From Kuafuiihalomonas sp964473255 (GTDB taxonomy: Bacteria; Myxococcota; Kuafuiibacteriia; Kuafuiibacteriales; Kuafuiibacteriaceae): 64,000 nucleotides of DNA. The stretch covers positions 1 to 64,000 of the forward strand of contig CAYYOT010000006.1 in assembly GCA_964473255.1 (NCBI GenBank), written 5' to 3'. Positions within the stretch are counted from its first letter, which is position 1, and each line of letters opens with the position of its first letter. This document shows, piece after piece, positions 26,676 to 35,381 of this stretch. The notes under the pieces were generated by a model. It saw only the letters and a program-made list of their open reading frames with translations. It was not told the origin of the DNA and searched no databases. A program made the translations under genes and the position numbers.

Positions 26676-27977
26676 TTACGCGCGTCCGATACAGGCGTAC
26701 TTGAAGCCCATCTCACGCATGCGGTCGGGATTGTAGACATTGCGTCCGTCGAAGACGAACGGTTGTCGGAGGCGGGCCTTGATCCGCTTGAAGTCCGGAC
26801 GACGAAATTCGTTCCACTCCGTGACGACGAGAAGAGCATCGGCACCGTCGAGCGCATCGTACTGGTCGTCGACCAGTTCGACCCGGTCTTCGAACACGGC
26901 GCGTGCGGTATCCATCGCCTCCGGGTCGGTCGCCTGAACGCGGGCGCCTCGGGCGAGCAGACCTTCGATGATGCGGATGCTCGGAGCCTCCCGCATGTCG
27001 TCGGTTTGCGGCTTGAAGGCGAGGCCCCAGATACCGAACGTCTTGCCGGTCAGATCCTCACCGAATGCCTCGACCACCTTATCGACCATGACCGTCTTCT
27101 GGGCATCGTTGACGTCATCGACAGCCGTGAGAACCTTCAGCGGCATGCCCGCTTCCACTCCCATGTAGCGAAGAGCTCGGATGTCCTTGGGGAAGCAGCT
27201 CCCGCCGAAGCCTACGCCGGGAAAGAGAAACGATGACCCGATCCGCGGGTCGGCGCCCACGCCGTGGCGCACCTTGGTGACGTCCGCGCCGAGGCGTTCG
27301 CAGAGATTCGCCATCTCGTTCATGAACGAGATGCGCGTGGCCAGCATGGCATTGCTCACGTACTTCGTCATTTCGGCTGAAGCGGTATCCATGAACAGGA
27401 TTCGATTCGAGGTGCGGTTGAACGGTGCGTAGATATCCGCCATGACCTCGCGGGCATGCTCGGAGTCGGTGCCCAAGATGATTCGATCCGGTTTCATGAA
27501 GTCGTCGACCGCCGCGCCCTCTTTCATGAACTCGGGATTCGAAACCACGTCCGCGGGGATGTCCGTGTGCTTCGACATCACCTCGCGGATGGCCGCCGCG
27601 GTGCCGACGGGCACCGTGCTCTTCGTGCAGACGATCATCGGTCGAGTGATGGCCTTGGCGATCTCCTCCGCCACCGCCATGACCATGGACAGGTCCGCGC
27701 TTCCATCGTCGGACATCGGTGTGCCCACGGCGATGAAGACGACCTCGGCGTGCTCGACTCCGGTGTTCAGGTCGGTGCTGAAACGCAGACGCTTCTTGTC
27801 GACGTTGTGGTCGATCAGCTCTCGCAGACGTGGCTCGTAAATCGGGATTCCCCCGTTTTCCAGGATGCGGATCTTCTCCTCGTCCTTGTCGATGCACACC
27901 ACGTCGTGGCCCATTTCCGCAAAGCACGTTCCAGCCACGAGACCGACGTAGCCCGTGCCGATGACAGCGAGTTCCAT
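26676..27977 (-). CDS. ugd: UDP-glucose 6-dehydrogenase
   Basis: Oxidises UDP-glucose to UDP-glucuronate with two NAD+. 433 residues, the normal length. N-terminal NAD fold GTGYVGLVAGTCFAEMGHDV, central VSNPEFMKEGAAVDDFMKPDR, the catalytic cysteine in FGGSCFPKDIRALR, and C-terminal WGLAFKPQTDDMREAPS. First gene of the run 27977-20378. The sugar nucleotide should feed the next glycosyltransferase. Confidence 0.95.
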   Translation of the reverse strand: MELAVIGTGYVGLVAGTCFAEMGHDVVCIDKDEEKIRILENGGIPIYEPRLRELIDHNVDKKRLRFSTDLNTGVEHAEVVFIAVGTPMSDDGSADLSMVMAVAEEIAKAITRPMIVCTKSTVPVGTAAAIREVMSKHTDIPADVVSNPEFMKEGAAVDDFMKPDRIILGTDSEHAREVMADIYAPFNRTSNRILFMDTASAEMTKYVSNAMLATRISFMNEMANLCERLGADVTKVRHGVGADPRIGSSFLFPGVGFGGSCFPKDIRALRYMGVEAGMPLKVLTAVDDVNDAQKTVMVDKVVEAFGEDLTGKTFGIWGLAFKPQTDDMREAPSIRIIEGLLARGARVQATDPEAMDTARAVFEDRVELVDDQYDALDGADALLVVTEWNEFRRPDFKRIKARLRQPFVFDGRNVYNPDRMREMGFKYACIGRA

Positions 27978-28068
27978 GACGTCAGTTCCTTGGTGCGCAT
28001 CGCGGGGATTGTAAAGGCCCTCGTGTGCTCTCTCCGCGCCGAGCTCGAGCGCGCCACGCCGGGTCGCC

Positions 28069-29466
28069 TCAGGACACGATGGGAAGTCGCGCGTTCATGA
28101 CCGGCTGGTGAGGCCGGTCCGGGGCCCGACGAATGACGTCTGTGATCCCCCCCACGAGGTCGTAATCGAAGGTTTCCGTGATCTCGACCTCGACGAGGTC
28201 GCCGGCCCGAGCCTGGCCGTCATTGATGTAGACTGTGCCGTCGACCTCCGGCGCCATGGTGGCCAGCCGGCCGGTCAGGAGCAGGTCCGTCTCCTCCGAA
28301 ACGCCGTCGACGAGCACGGGCAGGCGCCGACCGAGGTACGACTGGAGTCGCTCTCGAGACTGCTCCATCAGGAGCGTCATCAGCAGCTGATGTCGCTCGT
28401 CGACGACTTCCGGCGCGACTTGATCGTCGAGGTCGTGAGAGGGCGTGCCTTCCTCCCGCGAAAACTTGAAGACGCCCACGTGATCGAAACGCTGTTCGCG
28501 CACGAACTCGGTGAGCTGACGGAAGTCATCATCCGTCTCGCCGGGGAACCCTACGATGAACGAGGTACGGATGGCTCCATCCGGTTTGGCTTTGCGCAGG
28601 CGCTCGAGCATCCGCTCGATGAAGCGTCGGTCTCGGCCTCGATGCATGCGTCGGAGAACCGGATCGCTGATGTGCTGCAGCGGCATGTCGATGTACGGGG
28701 CGACCTTCGGATGCCCCAGCGCGGTGAAGAAGCGCTCGGGAAGCACTCGCGGGTACAGGTAGTGAAGTCGCACCCAGAGCAGGCCTTCGATTTCGGACAG
28801 CGACTCGACAACGTCGGTCAGGTGCTGCCGGGGCCTTTGGTCGTAGCCATAGCCGGTCAGGTCCTGCGCGACGAGATTCAGTTCGACCACGCCTCGCTCC
28901 ACCAAGGTCTCGGCTTCGAGGCGAATGTCGTCCAGAGGACGACTGCGCTGGGTACCGCGTAGCCGGGGGATGATGCAGAACGTGCACTTTTGGTCGCAAC
29001 CTTCGGAGACTTTCACGAAAGCCGAGTGCGGCAAGAAGGTGTTGGCGCGGGGCATCGTGGCTCGATGCTCGAAGGTCGGAGGCTCGACGTGGCGGTGATC
29101 GCGCGCGTCGCCGTGGATCGCTCGGGTGACCGCTTCGTAGGCGCCGTTCCCCAGGAGGACGTCGATCTCGGGAATCTCGGCGGCGAGCTCGTCGGCGTAG
29201 CGCTGCACCAGGCACCCGGTCACCACGAGCTGCCGGATCGAACCCTGGGTGCGCAGCCGGGCCGCATCCAGGATGACGTCGATCGACTCCTTCTTCGCAT
29301 CTTCGATGAAACCGCACGTGTTGATCACGACGACGTCGGCGCCGTCGACATCGGGCGACATCTCGAGGCCCCCGGCCATCATCGACCCCACCATCAGCTC
29401 GGAATCGACCCGGTTCTTGGGGCAGCCGAGCGTAACGAAGTGGACTTTCGTGGATTCGAGCGACAC
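28069..29466 (-). CDS. rimO: Ribosomal protein uS12 methylthiotransferase RimO
   Basis: Radical-SAM enzyme that methylthiolates an aspartate of ribosomal protein S12. 465 residues with a GTG start. N-terminal MTTase domain (VTLGCPKNRVDSE, INTCGFIEDAKKES) with its own cluster cysteines, the radical-SAM motif CDQKCTFC, and a C-terminal TRAM-like region (GDLVEVEITETFDYDLVG). The sequence GCPKNRVDSE marks RimO rather than MiaB. The PPTase gene is 11 nt upstream on the same strand. Confidence 0.95.
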   Translation of the reverse strand: MSLESTKVHFVTLGCPKNRVDSELMVGSMMAGGLEMSPDVDGADVVVINTCGFIEDAKKESIDVILDAARLRTQGSIRQLVVTGCLVQRYADELAAEIPEIDVLLGNGAYEAVTRAIHGDARDHRHVEPPTFEHRATMPRANTFLPHSAFVKVSEGCDQKCTFCIIPRLRGTQRSRPLDDIRLEAETLVERGVVELNLVAQDLTGYGYDQRPRQHLTDVVESLSEIEGLLWVRLHYLYPRVLPERFFTALGHPKVAPYIDMPLQHISDPVLRRMHRGRDRRFIERMLERLRKAKPDGAIRTSFIVGFPGETDDDFRQLTEFVREQRFDHVGVFKFSREEGTPSHDLDDQVAPEVVDERHQLLMTLLMEQSRERLQSYLGRRLPVLVDGVSEETDLLLTGRLATMAPEVDGTVYINDGQARAGDLVEVEITETFDYDLVGGITDVIRRAPDRPHQPVMNARLPIVS

Positions 29467-29477
29467 CGCGGCGGGTC

Positions 29478-30224
29478 CTAGCAGCCCGGCCCCGAATCGT
29501 CATCCGATCCCGTGGGATGGGATCGCTCACGACGCACGCGGGCCCGCTCCTGGGCCTCGGCCCGAGTGGGGGGGCTCACCGCGGCGTAGACCAGGGTACA
29601 TCCAGAAATCTCCCGGCTGAACCACAGGCGAGAACCGGGGACGGAGACGTCGAGCGTTCCCGCCCGATGGTCGATATGCTCTACCGCGACGTCCAGGAGC
29701 GCATAGGCGAACATGCCGGTTCGAGTGGCCTTGGCCATCGCTTCCCGGGCACCCCAGAGCAAGGCTGCGACGCTGGCGTCCCGACCGATGAGCCGGCGTT
29801 CGAGTGGCGTCAGGTGGCGGTCCAGGACCCGGACCGCGCGCGGCGCATCGGCGTCGTCCACGAGGTCGACGCCGAGCGATGCGTCGTCGGCCAGCATCCG
29901 GCGCCCAACGCAGACCGCGAGCCGGCTCCCGTGAGTGATCGACAGGTCGATCCCGGCCGTATTCGGGCCGGTGAGGGTGGGGGCGCCATCCGCATCCGGT
30001 AGAAGCACCGCGTTTCCCGCCCCGAGACGATCGAGCACGGCGTGGGCGGCGACCCGTCCCGAAAACCACTCGCGGCGACGCTTGAGGCCGGGAAGTGCCG
30101 ACCCGTACGCGCGCTCCGCGGCGGGTAGCCACTCCCAGATGGGCTCGTCCCAGATGGGGGCCTCGGCCAGGAGGGCACGATCGCAGCCGACCAGCGGTCG
30201 CGGCTCGGTGTCCGATGCGCCCAT
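29478..30224 (-). CDS. 4'-phosphopantetheinyl transferase superfamily protein
   Basis: Transfers phosphopantetheine from CoA to carrier proteins (Sfp/EntD type). 248 residues from the ATG at 30224. Motifs: IDLSITHGSRLAV (CoA site), LGVDLVDDADAP (metal Asp) and WGAREAMAKATRTG (the W-x-x-K/R-E-x-x-x-K motif; Lys replaced by Arg before Glu). The upstream open frame is Arg-rich and not family sequence. No polyketide or peptide synthetase is nearby, so its target is elsewhere. Divergent from the RadC-like gene. Confidence 0.85.
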   Translation of the reverse strand: MGASDTEPRPLVGCDRALLAEAPIWDEPIWEWLPAAERAYGSALPGLKRRREWFSGRVAAHAVLDRLGAGNAVLLPDADGAPTLTGPNTAGIDLSITHGSRLAVCVGRRMLADDASLGVDLVDDADAPRAVRVLDRHLTPLERRLIGRDASVAALLWGAREAMAKATRTGMFAYALLDVAVEHIDHRAGTLDVSVPGSRLWFSREISGCTLVYAAVSPPTRAEAQERARVRRERSHPTGSDDDSGPGC

Positions 30225-30344
30225 CGGGATCGACTGTACCAGGATGGAACCGGCGAAAAGCGGTTTCGACGTTCGAGATCCGGTCCTCGTTCGAGCCCGC
30301 GCCTCGTCCGGACGTTCGGCCCGAGCCTTGCTCGAGCAGTCGAG

Positions 30345-31001
30345 ATGCGGGCTCCACTCGGCGGTTCGGTTCGACTCGATGCTTCCGGGGACCGAAACGA
30401 CGTTCACATCCTGGCCGACCTGCTCGGAACCACCCCGGCCACCATCCGCCGCTGCGTGAAGCCGTGGGGCGGACCCGAGGCATTGCTGCGCATCGACCCG
30501 GGCGACGCACTCCCGCGGCGGGCCCGGCGCAGGCTCGAGGCTCTACTCTACGTGTACGGCCTCTGGGACCGCGCCCAGGAGCGACCACCTGCGCTCGAGG
30601 GGCCGAGCGACGTCGCCCGGTACATGGGCCCGCGACTCGCGGGGCTCCCGTGGGAGTGCTTTTGGGTGATCGCGGTCGATGCTCGTTCGCGCCCCCTGGG
30701 GACGTATCAGGTGGCACAGGGAACGTTGACCGCCTGTCTTGTCCATCCCCGTGAAGTCTTTCACCCCGCGATCCGGGCTCGAGCAGCGAGCCTCGTGCTG
30801 GTGCACAACCACCCCAGCGGCGACGCTCGGCCGAGCGCCGAAGACCTCCGTCTCACCCGACGCCTGGAGGACGCGGGCGAGCTTCTCGGCATCCCGGTTC
30901 TCGACCACGTGATCTTGACGCCGGGGCATCACACGTCCGTCCGTGCCGCCGAGGAAGATGACTGGCCCCCGGTGGCACGGAGTGGCACCCTCGACCCGTG
31001 A
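30345..31001 (+). CDS. RadC-like JAB-domain protein
   Basis: A 218-residue protein with an N-terminal helix-hairpin-like segment (LADLLGTTPATIRRCVKPWGG) and a C-terminal JAB/MPN domain with the zinc motif HNHPSGD at about 151-157 (His-x-His...Asp), preceded by FWVIAVDARSRPLGTYQV. RadC itself has no proven repair role; the family may be a metalloprotease-like or DNA-associated protein. It overlaps the next gene by 4 nt (GTGA). Confidence 0.85.
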   Translation: MRAPLGGSVRLDASGDRNDVHILADLLGTTPATIRRCVKPWGGPEALLRIDPGDALPRRARRRLEALLYVYGLWDRAQERPPALEGPSDVARYMGPRLAGLPWECFWVIAVDARSRPLGTYQVAQGTLTACLVHPREVFHPAIRARAASLVLVHNHPSGDARPSAEDLRLTRRLEDAGELLGIPVLDHVILTPGHHTSVRAAEEDDWPPVARSGTLDP

Positions 31002-32500
31002 TTCGTGCGTCGGTCGCGATGCTGGCGGGATTCGCTTGGGCGTGCGGCGACTCGACTCCGCTGACCGAAGGCGAGACCGGGACGCGGTTCAGTCCGGAAG
31101 CGATCGCTTTCGACGTGACGGCGGTGGGCGAGCTCGCGAACGCGCGCGTCGAGCTCGTTCACCGAGGTCCGACTTCCGCGCGCATCCAGTCGATTACCTT
31201 CGCGCCGAGCACGTCCGTCTTTCAGCTTCGGCCCGCGGGTGGGGGAGGATCCTTGATCGGCGTGCGGCTTCAGCCCGACGAGCCGGTGCCGGTCGACGTC
31301 CTGTATGGGCCGGTTTCCGTCGGTTCGGATGATGGGGAGCTCCGCGTACAGACGGATACGAGTATGGCGGTGCTTCAGGTGCAGGCCGCGGCGGGACAGG
31401 TCGCGCTTTCGGACCTCACCGTCTCGCCATCCGACGTTGACTTCTCCCAGGTCATCGTCGGGGAGCGCGTCACGCGCGAACTGGTGGTCGAGAACGCCGG
31501 TGACCTGCCGGTTCGGCTCTTGGGTTTCCGAAGTCCGGTCGATAGCCTACGGCTGGTAAACCTGGCGAACGCTCCCTTGCTCGACTCCGGCCTGCTCATC
31601 GAACCCGCGGACACCGTACCCCTTCGTCTGGTGTACGAGCCGAGCGAACCGGAGAGTCCGCAGGGACGAGCGGAGTTCGAGTTTGGTCCAGGCGTCGTTC
31701 CGCTGCCCATCGAGGGCCGGGCCGTGGCCCCCGGCCGGATCGAATGCCCCGAAGCCGTCGACTTCGGCTCCGTCTTGCGCGGGGCCGAAGCGGTGCGGAT
31801 GCTCAACTGCTCGGTCGTCGAGGGACCGGTTCGCGTTTCGGCTGCGAGCGTCGACGAACCCTTTGCCGTCTCGGGTTTGACGGCCGTTTCCGAGCTGCAG
31901 GCTGACCTTCGGTTCGTCGCCCTCGGGTTCGCGGGTCTACGAAGGGAAGCCCTCCTGCTACAGACGACCCACGGATCCGAGCTTTCCGTCGATCTCACCG
32001 CGGAGATCCTTCCACCCGAGCCCGGGGACGGAGCGCTGACCGTCGAGCTGACCTGGGATGCGAATCGTCTCGACCTCGATCTCCACGTGGTTCGGAGCGG
32101 AAGCGATCCCTTCGTTCAAGGGGACGACTGCTACTGGGCGGCCAAGAATCCGTCGTGGGGAGACGAAGACGACGCCCTCGACGATCCGTTCCTCGACCGT
32201 GATGCGACCGATGGTTTCGGACCCGAGGAGTTCAGCCTCACCCGCGCGAACGAGGTTCGGTACGACGTGTATGTTCAGTACTACGACTACGAAGAAGTGT
32301 TCTTCGAGCGACCGACGTCCGCTTCGCTGTCGGTGACGCCGCTCGGAGGACCCACGGACACCCGAGAGCGCGAGCTGTCGAGGTGCGGCCTGCTCTGGCA
32401 TGCGGCGACGGTTCGCTTCAACGGCGGTTCCTCGAGCCTGGAGTGGGTGGATGTAGTGGACGAGCGGTTTCGTTCGCAGGCTGACGCAAAGTGTCGCTGA
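30998..32500 (+). CDS. Lipoprotein with choice-of-anchor (ASPM/Hydin-like) repeats and YfaP-like C-terminus
   Basis: A 500-residue surface or periplasmic lipoprotein (MIRASVAMLAGFAWAC, lipobox AWAC). Two to three Ig-like choice-of-anchor domains follow (SPSDVDFSQVIVGERVTREL; CPEAVDFGSVLRGAEAVRML). The C-terminal third (DANRLDLDLHVVRSGSDPF...DDCYWAAKNPSWG) resembles the YfaP/DUF2135 type. The GTG start overlaps the radC-like stop by 4 nt, an odd partnership of a cytoplasmic protein and a lipoprotein. Function unknown. Confidence 0.7.
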   Translation: MIRASVAMLAGFAWACGDSTPLTEGETGTRFSPEAIAFDVTAVGELANARVELVHRGPTSARIQSITFAPSTSVFQLRPAGGGGSLIGVRLQPDEPVPVDVLYGPVSVGSDDGELRVQTDTSMAVLQVQAAAGQVALSDLTVSPSDVDFSQVIVGERVTRELVVENAGDLPVRLLGFRSPVDSLRLVNLANAPLLDSGLLIEPADTVPLRLVYEPSEPESPQGRAEFEFGPGVVPLPIEGRAVAPGRIECPEAVDFGSVLRGAEAVRMLNCSVVEGPVRVSAASVDEPFAVSGLTAVSELQADLRFVALGFAGLRREALLLQTTHGSELSVDLTAEILPPEPGDGALTVELTWDANRLDLDLHVVRSGSDPFVQGDDCYWAAKNPSWGDEDDALDDPFLDRDATDGFGPEEFSLTRANEVRYDVYVQYYDYEEVFFERPTSASLSVTPLGGPTDTRERELSRCGLLWHAATVRFNGGSSSLEWVDVVDERFRSQADAKCR

Positions 32501-32568
32501 CCGGCTGGGGCGGATGTGCGGTCACCGATTGGAGATGAATACCGTGGTCCTGCTACAAACATCGAAGC

Positions 32569-35364
32569 GTGCGCGAGATCGGACCCTATGTCTTAGGAGC
32601 GCGTCTCGGGTCGGGTACCCTCGGCGAGGTCTACATGGCGGCCGCCGGGAGCTCGGATCTGGTGGCTCTGCTCCGCGTAGCCTCCGACTGGAACCGTGAC
32701 CTCAACTTCGTCCGGGAGCTGAACCTCGAAACGTCGGCGGCGCGCACCTTCGAGCACGAGTCGGTCGCCGGCGTGGTCGATTCCGGCCGAAGCGCCGACG
32801 GCTTCTGGGTGGCGCATGAGCCAGTGGCGGGTCAGCGCCTCGGCTCGGTGCTCAAGCAAGCGAAGTTGCAGAATCAGCCGCTCTCTCTCGCGCACCGCGT
32901 TGCGCTCGCGGTCCGGATCGGCCGCACGCTTCAGGCTCTCCACGGAGCACCCCGGCTGGGCCGGCGCGGTTTCGTGCTGGGACGCTTCAGCATTCGCGAC
33001 CTCTTTCTCACGTACGAGGGTCAGCTGAAGCTGCTCGGCCTGGGTCTCGCCCGCGCTCGATTGCGCACGCCGCTCTCGTTGCGGCGGCTTCCGTATACCG
33101 CTCCCGAGGTCGTGTCGGGTCGCGAGCCCACGCGCAGCAGCGACTACTTCTCCTACGCTGCGATCGTGTACGAGATGTTCACCGGTCGCCCCGCATTCCG
33201 ACGACCCGACGATCGGGAAACTCGCCACGCCCTGCGTCTCGGCAACGTTGCTCCGCTCAAGCCGGCGCAGCTCGGGCTCGATCCTCGGGTGAGCGACGAG
33301 CTCATGCGATTCCTGGTGCCTCGGGCGGGAGCCCGTCCCGACAGCCTCGACTCGCTGCTCGGGGCCATGGAGCGCCAGGCGGCCGCGGACGAAGAACTGC
33401 CGATGGCGATGCACGCCTGGTTCGGCGAAAACCGCGAGGCGTGGCAGCGAATGGTTTCGGCCTTGGTGGTCAGCCGGGAGACCGGGGTCGAGACCGCGGT
33501 CGAGGAGCGTCTCGAAGCGACGGTCGTAGACACGGTTCCCGAGCCGATCGTTCCTCCCTCCGCCGAGGAGCCTCCCCCGGAACCCGTCGTGGCGCCAGCA
33601 CCGGAACCCGATCGCACTGCACCTCCGAAACGGGAGGTGCTCGGCGAGCCGGCGGCCGCTTCTGCCGACCTTCAGCCCGACGAATCGGGTGCCGGAACGC
33701 GGCTGGTTCGCTTGGCTCGCTACCGCATCAAGCGCCGCGTTGGTGCCGAAGGACCCATACAGTCCTACGAAGCCGTGGACCCGAACCTCGATCGCGAAGT
33801 CGATCTCGACGTTCTCGATCCGGCCTGGCCGGAGGGCGCGCTCGATGCCGATGGCTGGGTCCGCTGCTTCAAGGACTCGTGTCGGGTTCTGGGGCGTTTG
33901 AACGGTCCTGGCCTTCCGCGCATTCTCGACGCCGGCCGGGGCGGAGGCTTCCATTTCGCGGTCTTCGCCCACCGCCCCGGACGTCCACTTTCCCGTCATC
34001 TCGAAGAAGGGCGCTCGGTCGCTCCGAATCGGCTGGTGGCCGATCTCGCCGAGGCGATGGACGCCGTGCACCGAGCGGGATTCGTGGTGGGTTCGATCCC
34101 GAAGACCGCCGTCTTGATCCGGCCCGACGGCGGAGCCGAGCTTCGCGGTCTGTGGAGTGTGACGCCCGCCGCCCATGCCCCGCATCCGACCCACGAACCC
34201 AGCTCGGCGCCGGAGCCGCCCGAGCTCGTCGAAGAAGGATTCTATGGCCCGGCATCCGACCAGTTCCGACTCGGCGCCCTGCTCTACGAGATGCTGACCG
34301 GAATCGTTCCCGGCGAGGCGAGTGGCTCTCAACGAACCGATACGACTCCGACGCCCCCTCACGAGATCGATCCCGGCGTTCCCGAAGGGCTCTCGATGGT
34401 GTGCATGCGAATGATGGCCCGGCGACCGCGCGACCGATTTCCGGACCTGGGCGAGGTGCTCGCGCACCTCCGGAACACGCCGACGGTCGAGATCCGCTCG
34501 ACGATCGCGCCCCACCGCGACACCGCGCTTCAACTCGCTCTCGCTTTCGCTCAGCTATGTCGTCGGGTCGCGGGCATCTCGACCGCGATCGACGAAGAAG
34601 ACTCCACGGGACGACCAGACGTGAGTCTGTGGTCGGGCGACGTCGCTCGGCGCCTCGGACTGGGACCCTCGGCGGTGTTCTCGGCTCTCGTCGGGGCGGC
34701 GGTTCGCGACCTGGCCCGGCGAACGCGCCTTCCTGCGCTGGGCGGAGAGCTCGAGGCGATCGTGCCCGACCTGGCTCGCGAGGTGCTGCTCGACGACCCG
34801 ACCCCCGGCGACTGTAAACGCGTCGCTCAGGTTCTCGCCGCGGTGGAGGCCTACGGCGACCTGGTGCGCGGGCGCAAGATCTCGCCCCGCGCTGCGCTCG
34901 TCGAGCTGACCGACGGCACGGACCCCGATGTGCTGAAGGCGTTGACCGAGCGCGTGGCCTCGCTTGCCGCGTCGCCCGCTTGGAAGGAAGCGACGCATCC
35001 TCCGGTCTTGCTGGCCGGTCGCCTCGCGACCCCGCGCCTGGTCGAGGAGCTCGAACGCGAGGGCGTGGCCGTCCACTGTGTAGCCGACGGCCATACGGCG
35101 TGGACCTCCCTCCGGCAGTCCACCTACGTTGGTGCCGTCCTTTCATCGGAGCTTCGTGGGCGAGACGCGCTGTCGCTCCTTCGGCTCTGCCGGGCTCGGG
35201 ACGACCTTCGTCGTCTCGGGATCTGGATCGATACGCGCGGTCTGTCCGAGGCCGAACGACGAATGGTGGCCGAGCAAGGCGCCACGCTCGTCGACCCGGC
35301 TCGGCCCGCCAGCCTCGTTCGCGACCTGGCCGCCCTCCACGACCCCGTTTCCAAAGTCGGCTAG
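32569..35364 (+). CDS. Tandem pseudokinase with degenerate receiver-like C-terminus
   Basis: A 931-residue soluble protein from the GTG at 32569. Domain 1 (about 5-270) has a Ser/Thr-kinase outline (LGSGTLGEVYMA loop) but the VAxK lysine is Leu35, HRD is replaced by SIRDLFL near 139, and DFG by LGL. Domain 2 (about 385-640) repeats the plan with VDLD for VAxK and RGL for DFG. A Pro/Glu linker separates them. Residues about 820-925 follow the receiver pattern (PVLLAGRLATPRLVEELERE, AVLSSELRGRDALSLLRL) without the phospho-acceptor Asp. All three modules look catalytically dead. It is convergent with the real kinase 17 nt away. A scaffold or decoy role is inferred. Confidence 0.75.
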   Translation: MREIGPYVLGARLGSGTLGEVYMAAAGSSDLVALLRVASDWNRDLNFVRELNLETSAARTFEHESVAGVVDSGRSADGFWVAHEPVAGQRLGSVLKQAKLQNQPLSLAHRVALAVRIGRTLQALHGAPRLGRRGFVLGRFSIRDLFLTYEGQLKLLGLGLARARLRTPLSLRRLPYTAPEVVSGREPTRSSDYFSYAAIVYEMFTGRPAFRRPDDRETRHALRLGNVAPLKPAQLGLDPRVSDELMRFLVPRAGARPDSLDSLLGAMERQAAADEELPMAMHAWFGENREAWQRMVSALVVSRETGVETAVEERLEATVVDTVPEPIVPPSAEEPPPEPVVAPAPEPDRTAPPKREVLGEPAAASADLQPDESGAGTRLVRLARYRIKRRVGAEGPIQSYEAVDPNLDREVDLDVLDPAWPEGALDADGWVRCFKDSCRVLGRLNGPGLPRILDAGRGGGFHFAVFAHRPGRPLSRHLEEGRSVAPNRLVADLAEAMDAVHRAGFVVGSIPKTAVLIRPDGGAELRGLWSVTPAAHAPHPTHEPSSAPEPPELVEEGFYGPASDQFRLGALLYEMLTGIVPGEASGSQRTDTTPTPPHEIDPGVPEGLSMVCMRMMARRPRDRFPDLGEVLAHLRNTPTVEIRSTIAPHRDTALQLALAFAQLCRRVAGISTAIDEEDSTGRPDVSLWSGDVARRLGLGPSAVFSALVGAAVRDLARRTRLPALGGELEAIVPDLAREVLLDDPTPGDCKRVAQVLAAVEAYGDLVRGRKISPRAALVELTDGTDPDVLKALTERVASLAASPAWKEATHPPVLLAGRLATPRLVEELEREGVAVHCVADGHTAWTSLRQSTYVGAVLSSELRGRDALSLLRLCRARDDLRRLGIWIDTRGLSEAERRMVAEQGATLVDPARPASLVRDLAALHDPVSKVG

Positions 35365-35381
35365 CCCACCAGGTCGGGGCA

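Noticed and set aside
32593..34533. Long open frame (646 codons) antisense to the pseudokinase gene
   Set aside because: Its composition is Arg/Gly/His-rich, it lacks any domain, and it mirrors a frame with clear kinase-like domains; long antisense frames are common at this GC content.
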